This document shows positions 1 to 11,093 of a stretch of 64,000 nucleotides of DNA, one piece after another. Position 1 is the stretch's first letter. Each line of letters begins with the position of its first letter. The notes under the pieces were generated by a model. It had not been told where the DNA came from and did not search any database. It saw only the letters and a program-made list of their open reading frames with translations. Made by a program: the position numbers and the translations under genes. The stretch lies in the NCBI RefSeq assembly GCF_036898095.1, contig NC_090729.1, forward strand, positions 63,827,132 to 63,891,131, written 5' to 3'. Source of the DNA: Palaemon carinicauda. Lineage: Eukaryota > Arthropoda > Malacostraca > Decapoda > Palaemonidae.

Positions 1-336
1 CCAAAATATCATATGGTATAATAACCGTACTCACAATATACAGAGAAGTTCTTTACAAGTGTTTACGAGGCAGGAGCCGGGGCGAGACACACAGGTGGCA
101 AATAAGCCAGAGCAAAGGTAAACGTGAGGTGGGGATGGGGAGAAAGGGGGAGTAAAGAGAAAGAGACAGGAGGGGGAATCAGAAGGTAGGTTTTACAAGG
201 ATACTGGAGAGCTACATTTTAACTCGATTTCAGGATTTCGTATTTTACGAAAGAAGGTTACCATTAGTTATTTATTTAAGTATATACAATATGTACACGG
301 ATCCGTTTAATTAATGAAGAAGGACGGTACTTCACA
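1..336 (-). repeat. 3' LTR of Gypsy element 1, partial
   Basis: Direct copy of 5692-6027. It ends (plus strand) in ...TACTTCACA, so the LTR on the minus strand begins TGTGAAGTA. About 156 bp of this LTR lie to the left of the window. The only difference I see from the right LTR is at 324. Confidence 0.95.
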
Positions 337-346
337 TCTCCTCCCC
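337..346 (-). promoter_or_regulatory. polypurine tract of Gypsy element 1
   Basis: Immediately inside the 3' LTR the minus strand reads GGGGAGGAGA and then TGTGAAGT. A purine-only run abutting the LTR start is the usual plus-strand primer site of LTR retrotransposons. Confidence 0.75.
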
Positions 347-363
347 GCTGAAGAGATCGTAAA

Positions 364-3009
364 CTATGAAGGTACGATATTCCCTGGTACGGGTGTTCTT
401 GACGGTGCATCAGCTATACGATTGTCTTGACCACGAATGTGCTGAACACTGATATTGAAGTTTTGTAAGTAGAGAGACCATCTTAAAATTTTCTGGTTCA
501 CATTTCGAGCTCTGTTCAAGAAGACGAGGGGGTTGTGGTCGGTTAACACAGTAATGGGGTTATTTGTGGAAACGTAGACTTCATATTTCTGCAAGGCTTG
601 TACTATAGCTAGGAGCTCTTTCTCCACAGTAGATAGCGACCTTTGGTGCTTCTTCAACCTGCATGAATAGTAAGACACAGGGTGAAGCAAGTTAGTTTCA
701 GGCTTCTCTTGTAGGAGGACAGCACCAACCCCGTAGTCACATGCATCTACCTGGAGAACAAAAGGTTTTGAAGGATCAGGAGTTGTTAATACTGGTTTAC
801 AGCAAAGTAGGCATTTGATCTGTTTGAAGGAGTCCTGACAAGATTCATCCCATACGAATTTAGTCTTAGTACTGGTCAAGTTTATCAACGGATGAGCTAC
901 ATTACTGAAATTCTTGCAAAATCTGCGGTAATACGAGGTCATTCCAATAAATCTCATTACTTCTTTTCTATTTGTAGGTACGGGATAATTTAATATAGCT
1001 TCTATGTTAGTGGTTTTAGGCAAGATTTCCCCACTTCCAATAACATGTCCCAAGTACTTTACACGAGCTCTGGCAAAGTTTGATTTAGCAAGATTTATTG
1101 TTAATCTCAACCTTCTAAATCTATCAAGAAGTGCTTTAAGCTTACCAAGATGTTCCTCCCATGTGTCAGATACTACAAGAATGTCATCCAGGTAACCGTA
1201 AACCCCAACCAGATCTCTTATAACATCATTTACCATTCTCTGAAATGTGGCAGGTGCGTTGCACAAACCAAAAGGAAGTCTTTCATATTGAAACAACCCA
1301 AAGGGAGTAATAAAAGCGGACATCTCCTTCGCTCTCCCTGACAATGGGACTTGATAATATCCCTTCAGCATATCTACTTGGGTTAAATATTTCGACTTAC
1401 CAATGGAGTCCAGTATATCATCAATACGTGGTAGGGGATAACTGTCTTTTATGGTTACCGAATTTAATTTTCTAAAGTCTGTACATAACCTGACCTTACC
1501 ATTAGACTTTGGCACTAGTAAGCAAGGAGAAGCCCAAGGAGACTTGCTAGGCACAGCAAGTTTATGCTTCAGTAGATACTCGACCTCTTCTTGCATTACC
1601 TTCCGTTTTTCAAAATTGATTCGATAGTAGTTTTGTCGTATAGGACGAGTTCCTGGCAATAACTCGATGTCGTGAGAAATAACACTGCATTCTCGGGGAT
1701 TATCACTGCATACATCTTCATACTGTCGTAGCAGATTCTCAATATCACACCGTTGCTCCTCATTTAGGTGCTGTAGATACTGTGGAAGAGATTCTAAGAT
1801 TTCTTTATTAGAAAAGTCAGCCCAAGATGGGATTTCATCTAGGCCTAAGTAGTTTACATCCTTTAAGGTGGTGGACTTTTGTTTTACAACAACAGTGTCT
1901 CTGGAACAAAATAGAGCAGCAGAGGAATCGGCATGATATTCTTTAAGCATATTGACATGGACTAACCGAGTGCTTTTACGTCTATCTGGAGTTTTTATGA
2001 TATAATTCTGATTATTTAAACGTTTCTGTATAACATAAGGGCCAGAAAACTTGCTTTTAAAAGGAGAACCAGTAATGGGATAGAAGGCCATGACTAAATC
2101 TCCCACATTAAACTTCCTATCTTTACTGATTTTATCATACCTAATTTTCATCTCTTCTTGATTTTTACACAAGTTGTTTAGAGCAAATTTATGAATTTTA
2201 TTAATATTTCCCTTTAATTTCTGTAGGTACTGACTCACTGTTATAGCCTCTACGTTATACTTGTCAAGTAACTTATCTTTAACTACTTGTAAAGGACCAC
2301 GTACTTTACGACCATATAGCATTTCAAAAGGTGATACACCTAGAGACTCAGAAGGTACTTCCCTAATTACAAATAGTAAATAGTCTATGCCTTCATCCCA
2401 ATCAGATTCAGATTCAATACAAAACTTCCTAAGCAACGACTTTAAAGTCTGATGATGCCGTTCTAATGCTCCCTGAGATTCTGGGTGATAAGGAGATGAG
2501 AGACACTGTTTTATACACAACTCATTCATAGTTTTCTGAAAAACATCACTAGTAAAATTAGTGCCCCTATCACACTGGATTTCCTTAGGAAACCCGTAAG
2601 TTGTAAATACTTTGAGTAAGTGGTTAAGAACATTTTTAGAGGAAATTTTCCTGACTGGAAGTGCAATAGGAAATCGTGAGGTAGGGCACATTATAGTCAC
2701 AAGATATTGATTGCCCTTCTTTGTCTTTGGCAGTGGACCTACACAATCAATGATAATTCGATGGAATGGCTCATGAGGTACAATAATAGGATTCAAAGGT
2801 GCCTTTGGTATAACCTCATTAGGCTTACCGGCAATTTGACAAATATGACAATGTTTAATGAAATTTACAACATCAGCCTTCATTTTAGGCCAGAAAAAAT
2901 CATAAGCTAAACAGTTGTAAGTTTTAGTAATTCCAAAATGTGAATAAACATTATGAGCGAGCTCCAATAAATCTTTACGTAAATCATGAGGGACTACCAA
3001 TGTTCTCTG
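364..3009 (-). CDS. Gypsy pol: integrase - reverse transcriptase - RNase H
   Basis: Open frame of about 878 residues, counted from the TTG at 3000. The N-terminus is the integrase zinc domain (H16-x4-H21, C51-x2-C54). The integrase core has D85 (IIDCVG), D144 (CDRGTNF) and E180 (HPESQGALE), which is the DD35E spacing. Reverse transcriptase follows, with [27 protein letters not shown] and the YLDD box near residue 605. RNase H follows with D in LQVDACD, E in STVEKELL and D in LTDHNP. The frame opens inside the integrase zinc domain without an ATG. It overlaps the gag-PR frame by 16 nt in the -1 phase with no clear slippery heptamer. The residues across the junction read through as one integrase N-terminus, so I infer loss of one base from an original single gag-pol frame rather than programmed frameshifting. 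All catalytic residues are retained. Confidence 0.9.
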   Translation of the reverse strand, partial: QRTLVVPHDLRKDLLELAHNVYSHFGITKTYNCLAYDFFWPKMKADVVNFIKHCHICQIAGKPNEVIPKAPLNPIIVPHEPFHRIIIDCVGPLPKTKKGNQYLVTIMCPTSRFPIALPVRKISSKNVLNHLLKVFTTYGFPKEIQCDRGTNFTSDVFQKTMNELCIKQCLSSPYHPESQGALERHHQTLKSLLRKFCIESESDWDEGIDYLLFVIREVPSESLGVSPFEMLYGRKVRGPLQVVKDKLLDKYNVEAITVSQYLQKLKGNINKIHKFALNNLCKNQEEMKIRYDKISKDRKFNVGDLVMAFYPITGSPFKSKFSGPYVIQKRLNNQNYIIKTPDRRKSTRLVHVNMLKEYHADSSAALFCSRDTVVVKQKSTTLKDVNYLGLDEIPSWADFSNKEILESLPQYLQHLNEEQRCDIENLLRQYEDVCSDNPRECSVISHDIELLPGTRPIRQNYYRINFEKRKVMQEEVEYLLKHKLAVPSKSPWASPCLLVPKSNGKVRLCTDFRKLNSVTIKDSYPLPRIDDILDSIGKSKYLTQVDMLKGYYQVPLSGRAKEMSAFITPFGLFQYERLPFGLCNAPATFQRMVNDVIRDLVGVYGYLDDILVVSDTWEEHLGKLKALLDRFRRLRLTINLAKSNFARARVKYLGHVIGSGEILPKTTNIEAILNYPVPTNRKEVMRFIGMTSYYRRFCKNFSNVAHPLINLTSTKTKFVWDESCQDSFKQIKCLLCCKPVLTTPDPSKPFVLQVDACDYGVGAVLLQEKPETNLLHPVSYYSCRLKKHQRSLSTVEKELLAIVQALQKYEVYVSTNNPITVLTDHNPLVFLNRARNVNQKILRWSLYLQNFNISVQHIRGQDNRIADAPSRTPVPGNIVPS

Positions 3010-4928
3010 TCACTCCATGTTTCATCATTACCCAGCCTAGGAGATCTATATAACCTAAAAAGTAAGTCCTCCTTAAAGTAATACCCTGGTACCTTTTCCA
3101 TTCCTTTCTCCAATGCTTGCTTATAAACACCCTTTAGAGTTGGATCTTCTCTCTGTAACTTAACAAGGCTTTTCTTGTTCATTTTTACTTTATCTGCGAG
3201 ATTAGGTACACTTACTTTCACTCTATCATTATTAACCATACTGCGGGTCGTCACATTAACACAACCCTCCACTTTTGACTCTTTTTCATTTTCACTTTCC
3301 TCTATTATTCCAGGAGTTTCATACATTATCAGATTGGGTAACAACAGTTCTCCAGCAAGATCGTTACCAAGTAACACTTGTACATTTGGCAAGGGGAAAT
3401 TCCCTTCTCTAACAGCTATTTTTACTTTGCTAGTTACATACGGACAATCCATGAACACTTCTGTAAGTGGCAATAGTTTAGCGTCTGTTAAATCCCTGAC
3501 TATGACATTTTCATCAAGCAATGTGAGATTTGGAACAGCACTTTTAATTAAAATGCTTTGGTTTGAACCTGTATCCCTTAACATTCTTACTTTAATGGGT
3601 TTATCATTACTGTGCAATGATATTGTACCGTTACAAATGAATTTTTCAAACAAATTCTTATCCTGTGATACACAATGCATTGCAGACTCTTTACCAGTGT
3701 CTGATTTGTGTCCTGGGAACATCTTAACTGGAGGTCTGTTTTCAGTTACTTTTCCCTTCTTACATGCAGGATTTGGACAATTGCTAATCATGTGGCCTTC
3801 CTTCTTACAATAATTGCAAAACAAACCCCTATCAGTTCTCCCATCTTTATCACCCAGCGGTTCTGCTCTATGTTGTTTTACATTACCCAGACTGCCTTTA
3901 TGTATTAATGAATAATTATCAGCCAAAACAGCTGCCTTTTTTAGATCCTTCTCTTCCTTATCAGCTATATACAACATGATATTTTGAGGGAGACGTCTCT
4001 TAAATTCCTCAGTTACAATGAGATTAATTAATTCCTCATAAGTATCTACATCTTCTGAATCAAGCCACTTCTTAAACAACCTTAATTTTTCTGAAGCAAA
4101 TTCAGTCCAAGTCTTAATATGGGGCTTAACATAATTACGAAACTTCTGACGATAACCTTCACTAGTTACAGCATACGCATCTAAAACAGCTTTTTTGATT
4201 ACCACATAGCTCGATTCGCCTACCAGGCTACCAACAACAGTGGCAGCCTTCCCGACCAACTTAGGCTTAATAAGCCACACCCATTGTTCAAGAGGCCATT
4301 TCATGTAAGAAGCCAAGTCTTCGAAATTCTTAAAAAACACGTCAACTTCAGTCTCATCGAACTTAGGAACTAACTTGATGCATCTAGTCATATCAAATTT
4401 CATTGGTTGTCTAGCTTCTAGTTCTAATTCTCGTTCTTTATTTTCCATAGCTAACCTAATTTTACTCTCTTCCACTTGCTGAGCTACACGAGCTTCATAG
4501 ACTAATTTAGCTTGAACAAACTCCAATTCCTTTTTCTGTCTTTCTAATAAAGCCTTATTTTCTATTTCCAACTCTCTCTTTTTCTTCTCTAGTTCAGCAT
4601 TTATGGTTTCCCTTTTCTTCTCTAGTTCAGCATTTATGGTTTCCCTTTTCGTTTGCTCTAACTGAATAGCCAGCTTCATATACTCTACATCCGATGATTT
4701 ATCACCCACGTCTACGATATATTTGCTACCCTCAGAACTATCCACTAGGTCTTCACTTATACAATGCTGTACTATGTAATTACGTACTACATCCTTCTTT
4801 GCATTAGGAGGAAGAGCTACCCCAAATTTAGCTGCTAACAACAAAAGTTCATTCTTATTAGCGACAACAATGGAAGTCAGGTGTGACTCTGGGTCACTAT
4901 GAAAATCATCAACACTAAAGAGCGGCAT
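2994..4928 (-). CDS. Gypsy gag - protease, with start of integrase
   Basis: 644 codons from an ATG at 4928. Residues about 80-170 are a charged, Lys/Glu-rich probable coiled coil carrying a tandem 11-residue repeat (ETINAELEKKR). A capsid-like region follows. A CCHC zinc knuckle (CNYCKKEGHMISNC) lies near residue 370, and an aspartic protease motif LRDTGSN near residue 455. The last ~30 residues (GYYFKEDLLFRLYR onward) are the start of the integrase, cut off by a TAG at 2994. It should encode the structural protein and protease that build the retrotransposon particle in the cytoplasm. The gag of element 2 has the same architecture (CCHC, then DTGA). Confidence 0.88.
   Translation of the reverse strand: MPLFSVDDFHSDPESHLTSIVVANKNELLLLAAKFGVALPPNAKKDVVRNYIVQHCISEDLVDSSEGSKYIVDVGDKSSDVEYMKLAIQLEQTKRETINAELEKKRETINAELEKKKRELEIENKALLERQKKELEFVQAKLVYEARVAQQVEESKIRLAMENKERELELEARQPMKFDMTRCIKLVPKFDETEVDVFFKNFEDLASYMKWPLEQWVWLIKPKLVGKAATVVGSLVGESSYVVIKKAVLDAYAVTSEGYRQKFRNYVKPHIKTWTEFASEKLRLFKKWLDSEDVDTYEELINLIVTEEFKRRLPQNIMLYIADKEEKDLKKAAVLADNYSLIHKGSLGNVKQHRAEPLGDKDGRTDRGLFCNYCKKEGHMISNCPNPACKKGKVTENRPPVKMFPGHKSDTGKESAMHCVSQDKNLFEKFICNGTISLHSNDKPIKVRMLRDTGSNQSILIKSAVPNLTLLDENVIVRDLTDAKLLPLTEVFMDCPYVTSKVKIAVREGNFPLPNVQVLLGNDLAGELLLPNLIMYETPGIIEESENEKESKVEGCVNVTTRSMVNNDRVKVSVPNLADKVKMNKKSLVKLQREDPTLKGVYKQALEKGMEKVPGYYFKEDLLFRLYRSPRLGNDETWSDREHW
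4584..4649 (-). repeat. 33-bp tandem duplication in the gag coiled coil
   Basis: Two head-to-tail 33-bp copies (4584-4616 and 4617-4649) that look identical. They are in frame and add 11 residues (three helical turns) to the coiled coil of gag. Perfect identity suggests a very recent duplication. Confidence 0.85.
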
Positions 4929-5512
4929 TTTGAATTAAGAGACGTCTACCTGTTAGTAACACCTTGTAAACAATTGTTACTTCTGAAAGTAGGATATATA
5001 GTCTACACCATATACTGTGTTAAACACTTGAAATCATAATAAATGTGCACAATGGAAACTAGGAAGCGAATTCTGAAGTTAACACCTCGGAAAAGAATGC
5101 TTCGGACAAGGATAATTAGTTATAACGAGCATTTACACAACTACCCATGTCGACGGCCGCTAAGCGAAATATGTTACCTTAAGATTTTCCGCTGAACGCT
5201 CCAAATACAACGAAAGTGGTTAATCAGTGTTCAAGACTCGATTATAAACTATATTGGCTTAGTTACAACCGTAATTAAAGATTAAAGACACTTGAGGTCG
5301 ATGGTGGCTCGCGGACAGAACAATAGAGATACCTCGTTAGCACTAAAAATAAATCTTACTCTAAAAGGATTACGGTATCACTGTTGAAACATCACTGAAT
5401 TACTTGCGCATTGTAACATTAATACTCAACACATGATAATCATATCCCACGATCAGAATACAAAATGTTACGTTGAAATGGATTTGGGCAGAATTTGATT
5501 TTAAATTAAGTA

Positions 5513-5535
5513 GATCCCGGACACAGGCCCCCAAT
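5513..5535 (-). promoter_or_regulatory. primer binding site of Gypsy element 1
   Basis: Directly inside the 5' LTR the minus strand reads ATTGGGGGCCTGTGTCCGGG. It resembles the complement of a tRNA-Pro 3' end (TGGGGGCTCGTCCGGG in other retroelements) with a small insertion. The remaining leader (4929-5512) holds no other frame I recognise. Confidence 0.65.
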
Positions 5536-6024
5536 TGTCAAGGTTCAAGTTAAATCCACAAAATTAACAATAGGTTATATGTAAAAAACAATAAAACAAT
5601 TACATTTAATTAACAAAAATTCACATATCAAAATATTACCAACATAACCAACATAACGAAAAAAAACTAAATATTCTGCCCAATACCAAATCCAAAATAT
5701 CATATGGTATAATAACCGTACTCACAATATACAGAGAAGTTCTTTACAAGTGTTTACGAGGCAGGAGCCGGGGCGAGACACACAGGTGGCAAATAAGCCA
5801 GAGCAAAGGTAAACGTGAGGTGGGGATGGGGAGAAAGGGGGAGTAAAGAGAAAGAGACAGGAGGGGGAATCAGAAGGTAGGTTTTACAAGGATACTGGAG
5901 AGCTACATTTTAACTCGATTTCAGGATTTCGTATTTTACGAAAGAAGGTTACCATTAGTTATTTATTTAAGTATATACAATATGTACACGGATCCGTTTA
6001 ATTAATGAAGAAGGCCGGTACTTC

Positions 6025-6027
<3 letters not shown>
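5536..6027 (-). repeat. 5' LTR of Gypsy element 1
   Basis: 492 bp, on the minus strand beginning TGTGAAGTACC and ending CCTTGACA (TGT...ACA ends). It matches 1-336 over the part visible in both copies. It should contain the element's promoter and polyadenylation signals, which I cannot place precisely. Confidence 0.9.

Positions 6028-6114
<87 letters not shown>
6028..6114. repeat. (TA)n microsatellite
   Basis: About 87 bp of uninterrupted alternating A and T directly against the outer end of the 5' LTR of element 1. The retrotransposon probably inserted at the edge of, or inside, this tract. Confidence 0.97.
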
Positions 6115-6120
<6 letters not shown>

Positions 6121-6225
6121 ATGTTATATAACGTTACCAACGTTACGATGCCATAGCTAACATTAGCAATGCTACAATAATATTAACATGTGTATTTTAA
6201 AGTATTTTTCCATATGCCCTTTACA

Positions 6226-6522
6226 CAAAATATAAAAAGGTACAAAAGGGTACAGAGCCTGACAAACCCACCTAACCTAACCTAGAAGTTCCCAAGTCAC
6301 AACCCTTAGCATGGGGCAAGCCCCCGGACCCCTTTCCCAGGTCACAAACTTGTACTGGCGAGAGGTTATGTTGAACTGCTCACTACACCAAGCAAAGGGG
6401 GAATCTTGGCCCAGAAGGGGGAATATTTTCCTGGGACAAAGTTCCCCCGGGAGGACATGTATCTTGGGCCATATCTCCCCCAGTGGGAATTTTGGTTTTG
6501 AGGAAAAACAGACCATTACACC
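6226..6522 (-). mobile_element. P-element-related short non-autonomous repeat
   Basis: In reverse orientation this matches two separated blocks of the longer copy at 51345-52085. One is the GGTGTAA end followed by G/C-rich blocks (GGAAT and CCCC motifs). The other is the block with GTGACCTGGGAAAGGGGTCC and AGGTTAGGTTAGGTGGG. Here the blocks are adjacent and the P transposase fragment is absent, so it looks like an internal-deletion derivative. Boundaries are approximate and there is no clear target duplication. Confidence 0.6.
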
Positions 6523-8035
6523 AGTATATTGGAAAGGTCCTAAAAGTTAGAAGTAAAAGTATAGAAGCTGTGAAGCTGTCTGCGTAGGAGGTAACTAGTG
6601 ATAATGAGTGTTCTGCAGAATGCAGTGCTTTGGTGCAGCTACTATGCTTCATCTAGAAGTGTCAATCCCCTAATTGCAGTAATGTGGAGAGAGCAACGGA
6701 TAATCTAGAACTGAAAAGACCAAGAAATTAATACTTCCTAAAAATAGACATAAAACTGTTTTGATGTAAAATTATTATTAACCGAATTATTTTCATATCA
6801 TAATATTGTTCAAATAAATATTATGCAATTTTATGTAATTATCATAAAATATTTCCCTAAATTTCTAATGTTGAAAATACTTTGTCATTTTTTTCTGAAT
6901 AACGCTTTGCACAAACTATTCCACCTTTGTCAGGTAAAGCGGACTCAAGAGCTCTTCCCGTATAGAGTGAATTATAATGTCATAATATCACATAAAAATC
7001 ACACTAACTTCCCGTAATATCACGATGCTAATAATACACTAAGCATAATGTGTCATCAAGCAGGAATACGAAAGTATTCTTTGGATACTTCCTGACAAAG
7101 TCTGTACTTTCCTACGACGCTAAAGATATGAATATAAAGTAGAAAATATTTCATTACATGAGATACTATTCTGTTTGTTTTATTTTTGCCATTTTGTACG
7201 TTTTCAGCCCATTTTAATGTCTTTTTTTATAATGCCATTATATTTCTTATCTTTTTATAATATTAACAGCAATGGTGGAGAATATGTTTTATCATAAATT
7301 TTAGAGTTTGAGCTTGTTGTTCCAGGAATGTTTCCCTACACCATATGAGCAAAGGTCAGCAGCGGAGGAGAAAGAGCACTATCACTCAGGGTAAAAACAC
7401 CCTGGTAAAGACTCTGATGATGTAGTTCATAAACATTCACTCTGAATAGTAAAGTGTTCTCTGTCCAGAGGCCTGAAAACTCCACACATGAAATAAATGT
7501 AATTTGATGGTCTACTTTAGCTTTGTCATTATTAAAGTCCTCTGCATTCTCCTTGACTCTGTTTCGGCACCGTCCCATTGACCCCAGTGAGAGGCTGGAC
7601 ATGAATTTCACTTTATGATTGGAGACCATGACAATGGAGGGGAGCAGCAGGAAGGATTGAAGTAAAATTTGAAGACGAGGATCCTCACCTTCAAAGAACT
7701 GAGAATGAATACTAAGCCACTTGCTAACACACTATTACCTTTGAGTTATTTAGACTTACTCTTTGCAATATATCGGGTATGCTGTCACAAGTTCATATAT
7801 TCATATTAGACATAATCAATAAATAAAGGAAGTAAAAATATGAAAACATTTGATTGATAGAATCCAATTACTTTATTACACAAAAATCACAGCAATCGAT
7901 TGGACATCTTACCCTCAGCAAGAGAGGTTAAAACAAACAAAACGAAACTAACCAACTATAGAGCACAAATTTAAACACAGAATTCTTACACAATCCCACA
8001 CACTCAGCCCGAATTATGTAAGTGCCAGTTCCCTT
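6523..8035. other. unrecognised AT-rich DNA
   Basis: No gene or element end recognised. A 97-codon frame on the minus strand (7629-7336) has no motif I know and no clear splice context, so it is not called as a gene. Confidence 0.5.
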
Positions 8036-8626
8036 TATTACACCTTCCACATCATTATAATTATTGTATATATTTTCCTGACGGTTTTCCCCTGTATACC
8101 ACTTTCCTTTGTCCTTTCCCAGAAACTTGTTTGCCTTCGTTTCACACTCCTTGTTCTTACTTGCTCCGCCCATCCTAAATTTCTTCGACCCCTAAATGTA
8201 ATTTTCAATCAGTCTCCACTCGGCCATTAAACCAAGGACATTAGTGTCCTGCAGGGAAGCAGTCCTCTTTATTGTAATGTATATATAACCTAAGTATAAG
8301 TAATATTATAGTAAGAGTTTAAATAACGAATTGTGCTTTTGTTTCTAGCATTTTCAATTCCCAGTGTGATTACTTTTTGAAACGTGGTTGTCATTTGTCA
8401 TTTGTCATTTGTCATTTGTCCTATTGTGTCATACGTGCCCTATATGACTTTTGTGTTCCTTTTATATGGACTTTAATTTTAATGTTTTGTAAATAATTTA
8501 TGCATTATCATATTTAAATCTTGTTTGATTGTATTCTTATTCAAATACCTTTATTTTGTATTATTATGGTCCATTGAACCCACCTGCTAAAATGGTAAAT
8601 TGCCCTTCTCTCCCATGACTGTAATA
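8036..8626 (+). repeat. 5' LTR of Gypsy element 2
   Basis: 591 bp with inverted ends TATTACA...TGTAATA instead of the usual TG...CA. It aligns along its length with 13154-13661 plus 17227-17308. It includes a short 7-bp tandem (TCATTTG about four times) near 8389-8420, which is shorter in the 3' copy. The stretch around 8541-8544 (TCAA) is the empty counterpart of the TTAA where copy A inserted in the other LTR. Confidence 0.85.
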
Positions 8627-8632
8627 ATATTT

Positions 8633-8650
8633 TGGGACCCGTCCGAGATC
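8633..8650 (+). promoter_or_regulatory. primer binding site of Gypsy element 2
   Basis: TGGGACCCGTCCGAGATC starts six bases after the 5' LTR, the expected place for a tRNA primer site. I do not assign the tRNA. The leader from here to 9387 holds no recognised gene. Confidence 0.5.
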
Positions 8651-9387
8651 TATTTGCTAAACTTCGTGGGTGTGTAATAATTGACAACTCGTTAAGAATC
8701 AGTTGTTTGTTTATGTAGTTGGTGATTCGTTATTCAACCTTACGTGATATGAACATCCTGAATTATAGTTAGTTAGGTGACTGTTTTTATGTTTGCTAGA
8801 CCGCTGAAGAATACATTTCCATTGTACGTAAATTTTTCGGTGACAAAAGGTGGCCACTTCTGTTTTAGTAAACGACTGCCGTAATCTTGTTAGGGTTTTC
8901 CACCCCTCCTCTCATAACAAGACTCAGTATGCGGGTGAAAAAGTTAATCTGTTGTACCATTGTTAAATCATTCGTGACTCTCACATGCTTATGGTCTTTC
9001 CCTGTGTCATTAGATACCAGTCTCTTGCGTTATTCATTTTCTGTAAAGTGTAATGAATCTTGTTAATGCCTCGACATATATGTGTGAAGTTACTGTTCTA
9101 ATCAAAGTGTAGTAAGTTATGGTTGTTAGCTGAGCGACGGTACTTCCTTTTGACTTCAGTTTGGTTTGAACCGGGAGAAAAATACTTCTAGTGCGTCCTT
9201 ATTCATTTTCATTTTCCTGTAACTAAAATGTTTTGTGTATAAATATTTGTCTAATCTGTTACTATTTATGCGTGGTTTATGGTTTAATGCGTGGTCAATG
9301 CTTAACTAAGTACTCTCCAATTGAAGAATTGTGAAACTCTAAATCAGGTATTTATATTGCTCTTGAAGTTTCTTTTTAATTTTCACA

Positions 9388-11088
9388 ATGGCGAAGTTTG
9401 ATACTCAAAAGTTTGTTGCGGATCCTTCCTCTGAATTGCATACCCTTACCAATGCTAGGAATTCTGAATTAATGGAAGTAGCTAGGCATTTAGACCTTGA
9501 GATATGTTCTAGTATGCGTAAGTTTGACATTAGGAAAGTGATAATAGCTCACTATATGCGTATTGGAACCTTGGGTGACAAAGCTAGGCAGTATCTTGTT
9601 CCAGAAACCCCTTTCTTTACAACTGAACAAAAGCTAGAGTTTGAACGTCTTGCAGTCGAGCGGGAAAAAGCTCAGTTAGCTTTAAGACAGGAAGAGTCAG
9701 CTTTGCAAGCTGCTGAAAAAGAGACATGAATATTTTGAAATGCAGAAAGAGAAAGAGAAAGAGAGAAGTTTGAAATGGAGAAAGCTAAATTAGAATTAAA
9801 AGCTAGTTTAACTATCAAGGTGGAACAAGGGAGGGCTTCAATTAATCTTCAGAATAGGCAAATGGAAAAAGAGTTATCTCCCTTTGACCTGACTAAAAAT
9901 ATAAAGTTAGTCTCCTTATTCACAAAGTATGCTCGAGAGGATTATTTTTGGATGTTTAGCAGATTCCTAATCACCTTAATTGGCCTGCTGAACAGTGGGT
10001 ATGGCTCCTTAAACCTAAATGGTCAGGTAAAGCTGCAAAGGTTGTTAGGCATCTGGATGATACTAAGGATTAAAACCAGGTTAAGAAAGCAATCTTAGAT
10101 GCATTTTCCATAACAGAGGAAGGATATAGAGAAGTTTTTCGTAACTTATGTAAATCAAATATCCAAACTTTCTTAGAATTCGCTTTTGACAAGCTTAGAG
10201 CTTAATTATGCTGTCTTGGCTGACACTTATTCCTTAATACATAAGTCTATTCCTAATAAAAGAACTGAGGTTTTTGTAAAACCAGTTTCAGGAAAATCCC
10301 AGATTTTGGATGATAATTCCAAAGGTTCTGATAATCTAAAATGTAGTGATTGTAAGAAAGAAGGACATACTATTCGTAATTGTAAAGACCCTAAATGTAA
10401 AGGATCTGATAACTACCGAAATGTTTTCATGAAACTCAACGTAAAATTTTCAACCTCCCTGAGCAAACCTGTTTCGCAAGTGCAAGCAAATGTACCAGAT
10501 GTGTTTGATGATTTTAAGTCTGAAGGTATAATAGCATTGGGGGAGAAAGAAAAAAAGTCTAAGGTCACTATATTACGAGACACTGGAGCTGCTTTAACTT
10601 TGTTGCATAGTAAGGCTTTACCTAATGTTGTGAATAATCTAACTGGTGAGAATGTGGTTGTAAGGGATCATACTGGAATCTCATCCATTCCCCTTGCCAG
10701 TGTCTATATTGATTGTCCACTTGTAAAATGGAAAGTTGAATTATGGGTGATTGATATAGAATTGCCGGTAAAAGGAGTTTCATTGCTATTGGGTAATGAT
10801 TTAGCCGGGAAATTAATTGTACCAAATTTAATTGTCACTGATAACCCCATGGATGATAGGGTAGTTTTTGACAAACCTTTGATGGATGAGGAGAAGGTAG
10901 ATCTTGAACAAGCCCCAACACATATAGTCACTCGGTCCCAAGCAGGAGAAAAGGTAAACGACTTTGAAGTAGATAGTGATTTCTTAGCTAAGGTAATGTC
11001 TAGAGATAAACTAATAGCTGCTCAGAGGTCAGTTCAATCTTTATCTTGTTTGCATGATAAGGCTGTTGATGTAAAGCTGTTGATGTAA
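9388..11088 (+). pseudogene. Gypsy gag-protease, frameshifted
   Basis: Starts at an ATG (MAKFDTQKFVADPSSELHTL), similar in layout to the MPLFSVDDFHSDPESHLTS start of element 1. The first frame stops at 9729. The Glu/Lys-rich coiled-coil part resumes at 9775-10098, and the rest at 10186-11088 after further frame changes. The last part has a CCHC knuckle (CSDCKKEGHTIRNC) and a protease motif LRDTGAALTLL. At least two frame breaks make it non-functional. The stop at 11088 falls just before the integrase region. Confidence 0.85.
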
Positions 11089-11093
11089 AATCT

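Larger units (their letters stand above)
1..6027 (-). mobile_element. Ty3/Gypsy LTR retrotransposon, GMR1-like pol order (element 1)
   Basis: Near-complete LTR retrotransposon read on the minus strand. The order is 5' LTR (5536-6027), primer binding site, gag-protease frame, integrase-RT-RNase H frame, polypurine tract and 3' LTR (1-336, cut by the window edge). Integrase lies upstream of reverse transcriptase. That is the reverse of normal Gypsy order and is known from the GMR1 group (established knowledge). The two LTRs differ at one site over the roughly 336 bp visible in both (a at 324, c at 6015), so insertion was recent. One frameshift separates gag-PR from INT-RT-RH. The right flank is a (TA)n tract, so the target duplication is unreadable, and the left flank is outside the window. 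Confidence 0.93.

Noticed and set aside
7336..7629. 97-codon frame on the minus strand
   Set aside because: No motif, no homologue I recognise, and no exon-like context; kept only as a note in the spacer entry.
9996..10098. Possible intact gag in Gypsy element 2
   Set aside because: Comparison with element 1 shows frame changes on both sides; the frame is part of a broken gag.
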